DNA of 24,541 nucleotides from CAZKFN01 sp964552035 (GCA_964552035.1 CAZKFN010000027.1:1-24541); one strand, 5' to 3'. Shown: positions 7,747-15,677, numbered from the stretch's first letter. Notes: generated by a model not told the origin, from the sequence alone. Program-made: numbers and translations.

Positions 7747-8406
7747 TTATTTTTTGGGAAAGTACTTGTTAAAGTTCTCGTAAAGCAATTCAGCAACTTT
7801 ATTAAAATCTAACTTTTCTCCTAATTCTTTTTCCATGGAAGTAACTCCCTTGTCCTCAATCCCACAAGGAACTATATTATCGAAATATTTTAGATCGGTA
7901 TTAATGTTAAGAGCTAAACCATGCATGCAGATGCCATGACTGACTTTTATCCCAACGGCACAAATCTTTCGCGCTTGATCGGTATTAGGTTCCACCCAAA
8001 CTCCACTTGCTCCTTTTATTGGGCCACATTCAATACCGAACTCTTTCATGCAAGCTATAACACATTGCTCAAGTGTCTCAACGTATTTCCTCACTCCTAT
8101 GGCAAAATTATCCAAATTAAAAATGGGGTATACGGTTAATTGCCCTGGCCCATGATATGTAATATCCCCACCTCTATTTGTTTCAAAATATTCTGCACCT
8201 ATTTCTTCAACATTGACTTTTAAATTTTTTATATCTCCAGACTTGCCAAGTGTATATACTGGAGTATGTTGTAAGAAAATTAAATAATCTTCTGTCTTTT
8301 CTCCTGCTAATTTTTGATCAATAGCCGTCTTGAAAAGTGATTCTTGAAATGCTAAAGCAACAGAATAAGAAGTTTTATTTAAATAAAACAAATTAAGCGC
8401 ATGCAT
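7747..8406 (-). CDS. lipB: Octanoyl-[ACP]:protein N-octanoyltransferase
   Basis: Transfers octanoate from acyl-carrier protein to lipoyl domains, the first step of endogenous lipoate synthesis; LipA then inserts sulfur. The protein is 219 aa. The LipB signature RGGDITYHGPGQL spans 78-90. The catalytic Lys154 lies in AVGIKVSHGICMHG and the acyl-accepting Cys181 in NIVPCGI, so the enzyme looks active. The SucB E2 subunit encoded at 15678-16940 carries a lipoyl domain and is a likely client. The gene is monocistronic or nearly so: it is followed by the separate promoter of the hydratase operon and is divergent from rnhA, with 84 bp between the two starts. No lipA is in the window. Confidence 0.97.
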   Translation of the reverse strand: MHALNLFYLNKTSYSVALAFQESLFKTAIDQKLAGEKTEDYLIFLQHTPVYTLGKSGDIKNLKVNVEEIGAEYFETNRGGDITYHGPGQLTVYPIFNLDNFAIGVRKYVETLEQCVIACMKEFGIECGPIKGASGVWVEPNTDQARKICAVGIKVSHGICMHGLALNINTDLKYFDNIVPCGIEDKGVTSMEKELGEKLDFNKVAELLYENFNKYFPKK

Positions 8407-8423
8407 ATTAATTATTTATATTA

Positions 8424-8457
8424 CAAATCTATGAAGTTGAATCATAGATAAGTGCAA
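8424..8457 (-). promoter_or_regulatory. Probable lipB promoter
   Basis: The minus strand carries TAGATTTG (8431-8424), a perfect TAnnTTTG match, with TTG at 8457-8455, 23 bases upstream. This spacing is at the long end of the known range. The start would be near 8417, leaving a leader of about 11 nt before the lipB ATG. Confidence 0.5.
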
Positions 8458-8469
8458 AACTTATGTTTA
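8437..8469 (+). promoter_or_regulatory. Possible rnhA promoter
   Basis: TTG at 8437-8439 and TATGTTTA at 8462-8469 (seven of eight matches to TAnnTTTG) are separated by 22 bases. This faces rnhA and overlaps the lipB promoter, so the two would share about 30 bp of control region. Confidence 0.3.
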
Positions 8470-8490
8470 TTTTCGTAAAAAACTAAAATA

Positions 8491-8961
8491 GTGACAAAAA
8501 TAGTAATATATACCGATGGATCTTCCAAAGGTAACCCAGGTCCAGGGGGTTACGGAGCTATCCTACTTTCTGGAAAACATCGTAAAGAACTCAGCGGTGG
8601 GTATAGAAAAACCACCAACAATAGGATGGAGCTTTTAGCTGTTATTGTCGCTTTGGAACAAATAAAAGTGCCCGATGCCGATGTCCTTGTCTTTTCTGAT
8701 TCTAAATACGTGGTGGATGCCGTAGAAAAAGGTTGGGTCTTTGCATGGGAAAAGAAAGGTTTTGCAAAGAAAAAAAACATTGACCTATGGAAACGATTCT
8801 TAAAAATATATAGAAAATACAAAGTAAGGTTTGAATGGGTAAAAGGACATGATGGAAATGAATTCAATGAACGCTGCGACACCCTCGCTGTAAAAGCCGC
8901 AGAGGGAGAAAATTTAGCAATAGATAAAGGGTATGAAGTTGAAAATGGCCTATTTACCTAA
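8491..8961 (+). CDS. rnhA: Ribonuclease HI (GTG start)
   Basis: Cuts the RNA strand of RNA-DNA hybrids, such as R-loops and Okazaki primers, with two metal ions. It is 156 aa, the usual length for RNase HI. The catalytic acidic residues are all present: Asp9 in YTDGSSKGNPGPGG, Glu47 in RMELLA, Asp70 in FSDSKYV and Asp130 in NERCDTLA, plus His120 in WVKGHDGN. The basic handle region (WEKKGFAKKKNIDLW, 86-100) is there too. The start codon is GTG at 8491-8493. This is well supported because the DGS motif lies nine residues in and the strand order of the fold begins at residue 3; no ATG upstream keeps the frame. It converges with the M1 peptidase gene, with 28 bp between the stops. Confidence 0.97.
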   Translation: MTKIVIYTDGSSKGNPGPGGYGAILLSGKHRKELSGGYRKTTNNRMELLAVIVALEQIKVPDADVLVFSDSKYVVDAVEKGWVFAWEKKGFAKKKNIDLWKRFLKIYRKYKVRFEWVKGHDGNEFNERCDTLAVKAAEGENLAIDKGYEVENGLFT

Positions 8962-8989
8962 TTAAACATAATTCAATCTCTTTACATCA

Positions 8990-11632
8990 CTAATTATTAA
9001 GGCTTACATTAATAACTTGAATTAAATTTTCACTTTTTTCCTGAGCTTTAATCTCCCTTAATGTTTGTTGAATCTTTTCAGACATTCTCTTGCTTTTTTC
9101 ATAAGTCGGGCTCTGTGTTATTTCTATTTTTTCACTCGCTTTTTTCCCTTGTTCTTTCATTTCAGCTTTAAAGCGGCTATCCAACTGAATGATACTTGAA
9201 ACAGCTCCAATCCTCATCCACCAAGCTACATTATTCTTCATTGCTTCTGCCTTTAACAAAGGTAATGCTTCTTCTATTATTTCTACATCTTGAGACTCAA
9301 GGTAATCGCCAAGCAAACTGCTTAAGGTATAAGAATCAAATCCAGAAATGCCTTTTATTTTAGTTTTAAAAAAATCAAAATGCTCTGCAGCCCCATCCTC
9401 GGCATAAATAGTAGCAAGCTCTATAGCAACCAAATTACTTTTTAAACCTTCTATCTTTTTAGCAACCTTTAATCCTTCTTGAACATCTTTTTCATACAAA
9501 GATTTTATAGAGGCTGCCACAACAACATAGGAAGAGTCTTCTATTAACTTGTGATAAGTTGAAAACTCTGTTTCGTTTTTATAATACTTGGTCAAAGCTT
9601 TAATGGCCTTAGCTCTAACATCGGATTTAGGATCCTTAAGTGCCATGAATGTCAATTGCTGCTGTATTCCATAGGAGTCTTCTCTAACAAGACTATTAAT
9701 CCCCTCAATAGCAAGCTCACGAATGTGCCAAAATTCATCTTGCAATGCCTCCTTCTTAATTTGATTAGACAAAGAGTCGCTTCCTCTTTTTAGAACATTT
9801 ATAGCATTATACCGATCTCTATAATTTTCCCCCTTACGATATAATACAGCAGCTTCTTCAAGAGTGAACCTTTGGTCTACTTCAGCTATTAAACTTTTAT
9901 CTGCATCAAAATTTACCAATATTGGAGCTTCCTCATAATCAAAGTTAAAAGTATGATAGCGCTCATCAATAACAATGGTTTTAATTTCACTTTCTCCTTT
10001 TGCATTTACAATTTGAACTGTGGTCGGTACTTTAAATAGATGGGGCACATCCTCATGCTCTTGGGTTTGCTCTATATTTAATTCTAAGATTTTTAGCGAG
10101 TCAATATAGTTAGACCTTATCTTTAAGTTGGGGTGACCTGCTCCCAAAAACCATTGATTGAAAAACCAATTTAAATCTTCTCCAGTTACTTTTTCAAAAG
10201 CTAAGCGCAAATTATGGACTTCAACAGCTTGATATTCATTTTCTTTTAAATATAAATTTAAAGCTGTGAAAAAAGCGTCGTCTCCAACGTATGAGCGTAA
10301 CATATGTAATACTCTACCCCCTTTTTGATAAGTATTAACATCAAACATATCGTTCATGTGCTTATAGTCGTATCGAATGAGATTTTTCTTAGAATTTTTT
10401 CCCATTTGAATATAGTAACGTAAATCGTTAAAACCATAATGATCGGCATCATCCTTGCCGTACTTGTGTTCTCTCCAAAGGTATTCTCCGTAAGTGGCAA
10501 AAGCTTCATTTAATGGAAGGTTCGCCCAAGATTCTGTAGTAACAAGATTTCCAAACCAATGATGAAACATCTCATGAGCAACAACATCCTCCCCAGAATT
10601 GTCTATTAAAAAGCGTTTATCACCTTGTATAAACTCTCCATAAACTACAGCTCCACTATTTTCCATTGCCCCAGAAACATAATCCCGAACTACAATTTGA
10701 TGAAACTTATCCCAAGGGTAATCATAGTTTAATAGGGTAGAAAAAAACTCCAACATTTCTACCGTGTAGGGATAAATATCTTTAGCGATATCCTCATATT
10801 CAGGCTCAACAAAATAATGCACAGGAATATCCCTCCAAGTATCTTCTACCTCAGCAAAATCACCTGCAGCCAACATAAATAAATAAGGAGCATGGGGTAA
10901 ATCTTGTTTCCAATAATCTGTCCTTGTTCCATCGCTATTTTCAATTTGAAACATCAACTCCCCATTAGATAAGGTTTTAAACTCCTTTTCTACGGTAATA
11001 TAAATTTCTTGAGTAGTTCTTTCGTTCGGAGAATCTATGGTAGGAAACCAACAAGAATTAGATTCTGGTTCCCCTTGTGTCCAAACTTGCCTTGGTTTGT
11101 CTTTTTCACTTTCATCAGGATTTATAAAATACAATCCCTTATCATCCGTAATTGCCCTACTGCTACTATTTTCTAACTTATTAGGCATAGCGGTGTAATC
11201 TATAAAAACCTCATATGTATCAGTTCTATGAAAGGTTTCATTAAGGTCAATTGTAATTTGTAAATTATCATAGCAATATTCTAAATTTTTCTTATTTCCT
11301 AATGCATCAACTATTGCAACTTCATGTAATTGAAACCCTTTTGCATCCAGCACCAACTCAGAAGTAGAATAAAAATAAGGAGTGAAAGTAAGGTTGGCCT
11401 TTCCGTATAGAAAGGAACTGTCCCAATCAAAAGAAACTTCTAACTTGGTATGAATCAAATCATTTATGAGAGTTCTAGAAGGGTTATAAGCGGGTTCTTC
11501 TTCGGGTACAATTTCAATGTCATCAAAATACACTTCCTTTAAAGGAACATCAACAATTTCTTTTTTGCTTATACAAGCATCAAGAGTTAGTATTAAAAAA
11601 CTTAAGGATAAAAGAAGTGCTAATTTTTTCAT
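8990..11632 (-). CDS. M1 family zinc aminopeptidase lipoprotein
   Basis: An 880-aa lipoprotein (lipobox LDAC, Cys20) that should remove N-terminal residues from peptides outside the cytoplasm. M1 hallmarks are complete: GAMEN exopeptidase motif at 321-325, zinc motif HEMFH (353-357), and the third ligand Glu376 exactly 18 residues later in LNEAFATYGEY. An N-terminal beta domain precedes it (about 50-260). From about residue 610 the sequence becomes helical with HEAT-like units (EALQDEFWHIRELAIEGINSL; ALKDPKSDVRAKAIKALTKY), a C-terminal arrangement seen in many large M1 enzymes. The N-terminal Cys followed by ISKK is consistent with membrane anchoring. It is transcribed alone, convergent with rnhA and divergent from the biotin-carrier gene. 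Substrate preference is not readable. Confidence 0.95.
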   Translation of the reverse strand: MKKLALLLSLSFLILTLDACISKKEIVDVPLKEVYFDDIEIVPEEEPAYNPSRTLINDLIHTKLEVSFDWDSSFLYGKANLTFTPYFYSTSELVLDAKGFQLHEVAIVDALGNKKNLEYCYDNLQITIDLNETFHRTDTYEVFIDYTAMPNKLENSSSRAITDDKGLYFINPDESEKDKPRQVWTQGEPESNSCWFPTIDSPNERTTQEIYITVEKEFKTLSNGELMFQIENSDGTRTDYWKQDLPHAPYLFMLAAGDFAEVEDTWRDIPVHYFVEPEYEDIAKDIYPYTVEMLEFFSTLLNYDYPWDKFHQIVVRDYVSGAMENSGAVVYGEFIQGDKRFLIDNSGEDVVAHEMFHHWFGNLVTTESWANLPLNEAFATYGEYLWREHKYGKDDADHYGFNDLRYYIQMGKNSKKNLIRYDYKHMNDMFDVNTYQKGGRVLHMLRSYVGDDAFFTALNLYLKENEYQAVEVHNLRLAFEKVTGEDLNWFFNQWFLGAGHPNLKIRSNYIDSLKILELNIEQTQEHEDVPHLFKVPTTVQIVNAKGESEIKTIVIDERYHTFNFDYEEAPILVNFDADKSLIAEVDQRFTLEEAAVLYRKGENYRDRYNAINVLKRGSDSLSNQIKKEALQDEFWHIRELAIEGINSLVREDSYGIQQQLTFMALKDPKSDVRAKAIKALTKYYKNETEFSTYHKLIEDSSYVVVAASIKSLYEKDVQEGLKVAKKIEGLKSNLVAIELATIYAEDGAAEHFDFFKTKIKGISGFDSYTLSSLLGDYLESQDVEIIEEALPLLKAEAMKNNVAWWMRIGAVSSIIQLDSRFKAEMKEQGKKASEKIEITQSPTYEKSKRMSEKIQQTLREIKAQEKSENLIQVINVSLNN

Positions 11633-11649
11633 AACATTTTATTAAAGTT

Positions 11650-11679
11650 CAAAAATCAATAAATTATTAATAATAACAA
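11650..11679 (-). promoter_or_regulatory. Possible promoter for the M1 peptidase
   Basis: On the minus strand GATTTTTG (11657-11650, one mismatch to TAnnTTTG) follows TTG (11679-11677) with a 19-base spacer. The start would lie about 10 nt before the ATG. Confidence 0.35.
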
Positions 11680-11694
11680 ACCCTCATCAATTCG

Positions 11695-11702
11695 TATATT
11701 TG
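11695..11702 (+). promoter_or_regulatory. -7 box of the biotin-carrier gene
   Basis: TATATTTG is a perfect TAnnTTTG match. No clear TTG lies at the -33 distance. It places transcription start near 11709, downstream of the alternative TTG codon at 11700, so translation must begin at the ATG at 11733. Confidence 0.55.
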
Positions 11703-11732
11703 CTTTCTCTAAGTATTATTTTTTTCAACACT

Positions 11733-12242
11733 ATGAGTCAATTAAATATAGAAGTAGAAAACGGAGCATCATACCAAGTTGAGCCTTTGTCAAATGAGAA
11801 ATTTATTGTTAACGGTAAAGAAAGTAAAATTGATATCATCCGACTAAAAGGAGATCGCTTTCACCTTATCAAAGATAATAAATCTTATACAGCTGAGATT
11901 CTTTCTGCTTCTTATGAGGATAAAACTTTTGAAATTAGGGTTAATAGCAATACTTATCAGTTAAAAGTAGAAGATCGTTTTGACCAATTGCTTCAAAAAC
12001 TAGGTATGGAAAATTTAGCTACTGCTGAAATTTCTGAAATCAAAGCTCCCATGCCCGGCTTAGTATTATCTATTGCCGTAGAAGTAGGACAAGAGGTTAA
12101 AGCTAACGACCCCTTAGTGGTATTAGAAGCCATGAAAATGGAAAATGTTTTAAAAGCCCCGGCAGATGTTGTTGTTAAATCTATTGAGATTAAAGAAGGG
12201 CAAGCTGTAGAAAAAAACCAACTGTTAATTAGTTTTGGTTAA
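11733..12242 (+). CDS. Biotin carboxyl carrier / biotin-lipoyl attachment protein
   Basis: A 169-aa protein with a C-terminal biotinyl domain (about 100-169). The biotinylation motif LEAMKMEN has Lys135 as acceptor and is preceded by APMPGLVLSIAVEVGQEV, typical of biotin carriers of acyl-CoA or pyruvate-type carboxylases. The first 90 residues form a beta-rich domain (VNGKESKIDIIRLKGDRFHL) like that preceding the biotin domain in propionyl-CoA-type carboxylase carriers of Bacteroidota. I chose the ATG at 11733, not the in-frame TTG at 11700, because the longer start falls on the promoter -7 box and adds an unrelated hydrophobic stretch. No carboxylase subunit is adjacent, so its partner is encoded elsewhere. 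It ends 1 nt before the purQ stop on the opposite strand. Confidence 0.9.
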   Translation: MSQLNIEVENGASYQVEPLSNEKFIVNGKESKIDIIRLKGDRFHLIKDNKSYTAEILSASYEDKTFEIRVNSNTYQLKVEDRFDQLLQKLGMENLATAEISEIKAPMPGLVLSIAVEVGQEVKANDPLVVLEAMKMENVLKAPADVVVKSIEIKEGQAVEKNQLLISFG

Positions 12243-12243
12243 A

Positions 12244-12939
12244 TTATTTAACCCTTAAAGCATCGACAAGTCCTTCTAATATTTTTAAACCATCTGTGTT
12301 CCCAACTTCTTCTTCTGAAGCTCTTTCTGGGTGGGGCATTATTCCAAAAACATTTTTATTTTTATTACAAATTCCTGCAATATTTTCAAAAGAGCCGTTG
12401 GGATTCGCAGCTTCATTTATTTCTCCATTCTCATCGCAATAAATAAAAACCATTTGCCCATTAGATTTTAATTCTTTTAAAGTTTCTTCTTCAGCAAAAT
12501 ACCTTCCCTCTTCGTGAGCAATAGGAATCTTCAAAACCTCGGAAGTGGAAATATTTTCGTTGAGAATAGAAGCATTATTGTCAGCTTTAATATAAGTGTT
12601 TTTAGAAATAAACTTTAAATTGTCATTTTTAGTCAATGCTCCAGGCAACAATCCGGCCTCACATAAGATTTGAAATCCATTTCCAATACCCAATACATAG
12701 CCACCTGAATGGGCATGTTGAATAACTTTGTCCATTATTGGAGACAATTTAGCGATTGCTCCAGCTCTTAAATAATCTCCATAGGAAGATCCTCCAGGTA
12801 GAATAACAAAATCAGCTCCTTTAAGATCGGTGTCTTTATGCCATATTTCAAAGGCTTCCAAACCTAATATCCTAGTTAAAATATCAATGGTTTCTGTGGC
12901 TGCACTAGCTCCTGGAAAATTAATTACTGCGAATTTCAT
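12244..12939 (-). CDS. purQ: PurQ-like class I glutaminase, catalytic Cys replaced
   Basis: Matches the glutaminase subunit of phosphoribosylformylglycinamidine synthase over its full 231 aa. Conserved segments include LPGGSSYGDYLRAGAIAKLSP (47-67), GFQILCEAGLLPGAL (88-102), IPIAHEEGRY (138-147), AANPNGSFENIAGICN and the MPHPERA His203-x-Glu205 pair. However, the nucleophile motif GICNG reads GIGNG: residue 86, normally Cys, is Gly (codon GGA at 12684-12682). The early FPGSNCD loop is also changed, to FPGASAAT. Glutamine hydrolysis by the usual Cys-His-Glu triad therefore looks impossible. It may be an ammonia-channelling or structural subunit, or a diverged paralogue. It lies 50 nt downstream of the DUF6427-like gene. 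No purL or purS is in the window. Confidence 0.88.
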   Translation of the reverse strand: MKFAVINFPGASAATETIDILTRILGLEAFEIWHKDTDLKGADFVILPGGSSYGDYLRAGAIAKLSPIMDKVIQHAHSGGYVLGIGNGFQILCEAGLLPGALTKNDNLKFISKNTYIKADNNASILNENISTSEVLKIPIAHEEGRYFAEEETLKELKSNGQMVFIYCDENGEINEAANPNGSFENIAGICNKNKNVFGIMPHPERASEEEVGNTDGLKILEGLVDALRVK

Positions 12940-12957
12940 AGACTATAAAACTTTTAG

Positions 12958-12965
12958 CAAAAATA
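12958..12965 (-). promoter_or_regulatory. Possible -7 box for purQ
   Basis: On the minus strand TATTTTTG matches TAnnTTTG and would start transcription about 11 nt before the purQ ATG. No TTG is found at the -33 distance, so purQ may instead depend on readthrough from the DUF6427-like gene. Confidence 0.3.
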
Positions 12966-12989
12966 CATAAAAGCAATTAATTTATAGGT

Positions 12990-13952
12990 TTATAAAAAAG
13001 GAAAATTGCCAAAAATAGATTGCCAAAAATAAGCTAATAAAAGTAACAGAAGAAGCAACTTTAAAATCCAGTTATAGCTCATCTTTTGTTGAAAAAAAGC
13101 TGCAAAAAAGCTCAATGGAAATGCAGCAAAAATAACAGTCTGCTGGCTAGTTTGAAACAATAAAACCAAGGTTAATGAAATAATGGAAAAAAGAAGGACA
13201 GACTGCATTTGTTTACGCTGATGAACAACCATTTTTGTACGAAAAGATAAGGCTCTCGAAACGGCAATCAAAAACAACATGCTTAAAGCAAGATAAAGTA
13301 AAATTGTAGAGAGTTTATAGCTTTTATAAAATTCACTGAGGTCAAACTTTATTTCAAATGGAGTTAATTGATAGTTTAATAAATATGAAAAAGTCCATAA
13401 ATAAAATGCCGGCATCAATAAACCAACGATAGAGATGACATAATCTCTTAATTCAAATGGTCGAATGATTCCGATCATGATCCAAATAAATAACAGCAAA
13501 AATAGTGCGGGAGGAAAAAGTAATACTGTAATGCCTAAAAAAACAGAAGAGTTAAAGCTCCATCTTAAGATGTTGTGTTGCTTATTAATTTGAAGTAGAT
13601 AATTCATCGTAAAAGTCAAACACAACAAAGAAATTGCATTTTCTATGTTATTAAAAAAATTGGGAAAAAGCGTAAAAATGATGGCTAAAAGTGCTAACAT
13701 ATCCAATTGTCCACCTTCCATATATTTGTGCATTCTAATCATTTGCAGCCAAAGAATACAACAAAAAGCAACAATAAGTAGAGAGAAAACTTTGATATAA
13801 AATGGGCTCATCCACTCATTTATAGAGATTACCCCCATGCTTTCAGAAACACCTGTCCATACATAGAATAACTGATAAATAATAAAAGAAAGAGCCATAA
13901 CAATAATGCTGTTATCAATAACAAAATTTATGGATCTCTTCCTTGTCTTCAT
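12990..13952 (-). CDS. DUF6427-like multi-pass membrane protein
   Basis: A 320-aa integral membrane protein with about nine or ten hydrophobic segments. Its central signature, FPPALFLLLFIWIMIGIIRP followed by FELRDYVISIVGLLMPAFYLW, resembles the Flavobacteriia family DUF6427 (proline-rich helix, then R-P-F and an acidic-basic turn). The function of the family is unknown. The N-terminus is basic (MKTRKRSIN), consistent with cytoplasmic orientation, and the C-terminus is Leu-rich (KLLLLLLLLAYFW). In flavobacteria, as I recall, this family sits near purD and a DUF6341 small protein. Here both are adjacent: the small protein is divergent, 123 bp away, and purD lies just beyond it. The conserved link to purine genes suggests a related function, but nothing shows what it is. 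Confidence 0.75.
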   Translation of the reverse strand: MKTRKRSINFVIDNSIIVMALSFIIYQLFYVWTGVSESMGVISINEWMSPFYIKVFSLLIVAFCCILWLQMIRMHKYMEGGQLDMLALLAIIFTLFPNFFNNIENAISLLCLTFTMNYLLQINKQHNILRWSFNSSVFLGITVLLFPPALFLLLFIWIMIGIIRPFELRDYVISIVGLLMPAFYLWTFSYLLNYQLTPFEIKFDLSEFYKSYKLSTILLYLALSMLFLIAVSRALSFRTKMVVHQRKQMQSVLLFSIISLTLVLLFQTSQQTVIFAAFPLSFFAAFFQQKMSYNWILKLLLLLLLLAYFWQSIFGNFPFL

Positions 13953-13984
13953 AATTTATTTATCTCTTGTAAGCCTAATAAAAC

Positions 13985-14019
13985 TATATCTTGATATAAT
14001 AAAGACTTTATAAATTTAT
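13985..14019. promoter_or_regulatory. Cluster of short palindromes in a divergent control region
   Basis: Three perfect inverted repeats lie end to end in the 123-bp gap between the DUF6427-like gene and the 61-aa gene: TATATC-TT-GATATA (13985-13998), ATAAAG-A-CTTTAT (13999-14011) and ATAAATTTAT (14010-14019). They could bind a dimeric regulator, but AT-rich DNA produces such palindromes easily. Confidence 0.25.
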
Positions 14020-14027
14020 ATTTTCAA

Positions 14028-14053
14028 TTGTTTCTGATTATTTAATATCTTTG
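14028..14053 (+). promoter_or_regulatory. Probable promoter of the 61-aa membrane protein gene
   Basis: TATCTTTG (14046-14053) is a perfect -7 box, with TTG at 14028-14030. The 15-base spacer is a little short. Transcription would begin near 14060, about 16 nt before the ATG. Confidence 0.5.
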
Positions 14054-14075
14054 TCTTATTCAAAATTTAAAAAAA

Positions 14076-14261
14076 ATGAGCTGGAACGGAATTTTAAAAA
14101 GCATTGCTGATGTATTTGAGTCAAGTTTTACAATCTTACCAAAATTAGGAAACCTACCTAACGTTATTTTTATACTTGCTCTTTTTGGTGCTTTTGTTTA
14201 TTGGTTAATGCAACTTAACAAATTCAAAAGGAATGCTATAAAAAATGGGGGAGAAGAATAA
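14076..14261 (+). CDS. DUF6341-like 61-aa membrane protein
   Basis: A 61-aa protein with a soluble, amphipathic N-terminal part (MSWNGILKSIADVFESSFTI) and one transmembrane helix (about 30-46, VIFILALFGAFVYWLMQL), followed by a short basic and then acidic tail (NKFKRNAIKNGGEE). The GAFVYW-x-x-QLxKF segment resembles the small Flavobacteriia family DUF6341, which has this helix at its C-terminus and is found beside purD and DUF6427. A good -7 box lies upstream, which supports a real gene despite its size. Its stop codon directly touches the stop of purD on the other strand. The function is unknown. Confidence 0.8.
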   Translation: MSWNGILKSIADVFESSFTILPKLGNLPNVIFILALFGAFVYWLMQLNKFKRNAIKNGGEE

Positions 14262-15545
14262 TTACGCTCTCTCCATTAAGTCAAATCCTATATCTTTTCG
14301 ATAATATTTTTTATCGAAAAGAATTCTTTCTGCATTTCTATAAGCCTTAGCCAAAGCATCCTTATAATTCTCACCCATAGCTGTAATGGCAATTACGCGC
14401 CCTCCATTAGTTACTATTTTCCCATCCGACATTTTAGTTCCTGCATGAAATGCCAAACAATCAGTTAAGTACTCAAAACCGGTCATTACCTTGCCTTTTT
14501 GATAAGCTTCTGGATAGCCACCTGAAACTAACATAATCGTTGTTGCAGCTTGTTGATCAAATACCACCCTTTCGTCTTTTAGTTTTCCTTCTGCACAGGC
14601 TTTTAAGTGCTGAAAAAAATCAGATTTTATTCTTGGCATTACCACCTCTGATTCTGGATCGCCCATTCTTACATTATACTCGATTACATAGGGATCGTCG
14701 TTGACAATCATCAAGCCAAAAAATAGAAAGCCATGGTAATCTATTCCCCTTATCCCAATTCCTTTAACAGTTTGTTGAATGATTCTATCCTCAATTTTTT
14801 TCATCAAAGAAGCCGAAACAAAAGGTACAGGAGAAACTGCCCCCATTCCTCCAGTATTAAGCCCTTGATCTCCTTCTCCTATCCTTTTATAATCTTTTGC
14901 TTCTGGTAAAATTTGATAACTTTCTCCATCGGTTAATGCAAAGACAGACATTTCTATACCGTCAAGGAATTCCTCTATCACCACATTTTTACTAGCTTCA
15001 CCAAACTTAGCATCAACCAACATGTGGTGCAACTCTTGTTTTGCTTCTTGAAGATTATCTAAAATTAACACCCCTTTACCCGCAGCTAACCCATCCGCTT
15101 TAAGTACATAAGGAGGTTTTAAACTTTCTAAAAATTTCTGTCCATCTTCAATGCTTTCTTTACTAAAAGTTTGATACTTAGCTGTAGGAATACCAAATTC
15201 TAGCATAAAATCTTTTGCATATTCCTTACTTCCTTCCAAATATGCTCCAGCTTTAGAGGGTCCTATAATTAATAAACTTTCATGCTCCTTCTTACTTTTA
15301 AGATAATCTACAACCCCACCTACTAAGGGTGCTTCAGGACCGACAATCAACATCTGAATGTCATTTTTTAATATCTGCTTTGAAATTTGTCGAAAATCAT
15401 TAATAGAAACTTCAATATTTTTAGCTAGCTCAAATGTTCCAGCGTTTCCAGGTGCTACATATATATTTTCAACTGCATTGGACTGCTTTAATTTCCATGC
15501 AATTGCGTGTTCCCTTCCACCGCTTCCAAGAATTAGAATGTTCAT
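14262..15545 (-). CDS. purD: Phosphoribosylamine--glycine ligase (GAR synthetase)
   Basis: Catalyses ATP-dependent ligation of glycine to phosphoribosylamine, the second step of purine synthesis. It is 427 aa, the normal length. The N-terminal GSGGREHAIAWKL and APGNAGT motifs, the ATP-grasp region (KADGLAAGKGVLIL, EEFLDGIEMSVFALTDG), DYKRIGEGDQGLNTGGMGA and EYNVRMGDPESEVVMPR are all intact. The ORF begins at ATG 15545, where MNILILGSGG fits family starts. A weak -7-like TTTCTTTG (15565-15558) precedes it. It shares the neighbourhood with purQ but not a transcript, since the plus-strand small gene lies between them. Confidence 0.97.
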   Translation of the reverse strand: MNILILGSGGREHAIAWKLKQSNAVENIYVAPGNAGTFELAKNIEVSINDFRQISKQILKNDIQMLIVGPEAPLVGGVVDYLKSKKEHESLLIIGPSKAGAYLEGSKEYAKDFMLEFGIPTAKYQTFSKESIEDGQKFLESLKPPYVLKADGLAAGKGVLILDNLQEAKQELHHMLVDAKFGEASKNVVIEEFLDGIEMSVFALTDGESYQILPEAKDYKRIGEGDQGLNTGGMGAVSPVPFVSASLMKKIEDRIIQQTVKGIGIRGIDYHGFLFFGLMIVNDDPYVIEYNVRMGDPESEVVMPRIKSDFFQHLKACAEGKLKDERVVFDQQAATTIMLVSGGYPEAYQKGKVMTGFEYLTDCLAFHAGTKMSDGKIVTNGGRVIAITAMGENYKDALAKAYRNAERILFDKKYYRKDIGFDLMERA

Positions 15546-15611
15546 CTTCTTTTTTTACAAAGAAACGAAATATCAATTGGATAATAAATTTAAAGTTTTA
15601 TGCTTTTACGT

Positions 15612-15646
15612 AAAAAAGGCAAACCCTTAATAAAAGAACTTGCCTT
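15612..15646 (-). terminator. Intrinsic terminator of sucAB
   Basis: On the minus strand AAGGCAA (15646-15640) pairs with TTGCCTT (15622-15616) across a 17-base loop, and the stem runs into six T residues. It lies about 32 nt beyond the sucB stop. The other strand lacks a T-tract, so it acts in one direction. A 12-bp palindrome TTTTACGTAAAA follows at 15604-15615. Confidence 0.7.
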
Positions 15647-15677
15647 AAAATATTAAAAGTTTAATTTTCTTATTAAT

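Noticed and set aside
8550..8882. Minus-strand open frame of 110 codons inside rnhA
   Set aside because: Lies wholly within a clear RNase HI gene with all catalytic residues, and has no family resemblance.
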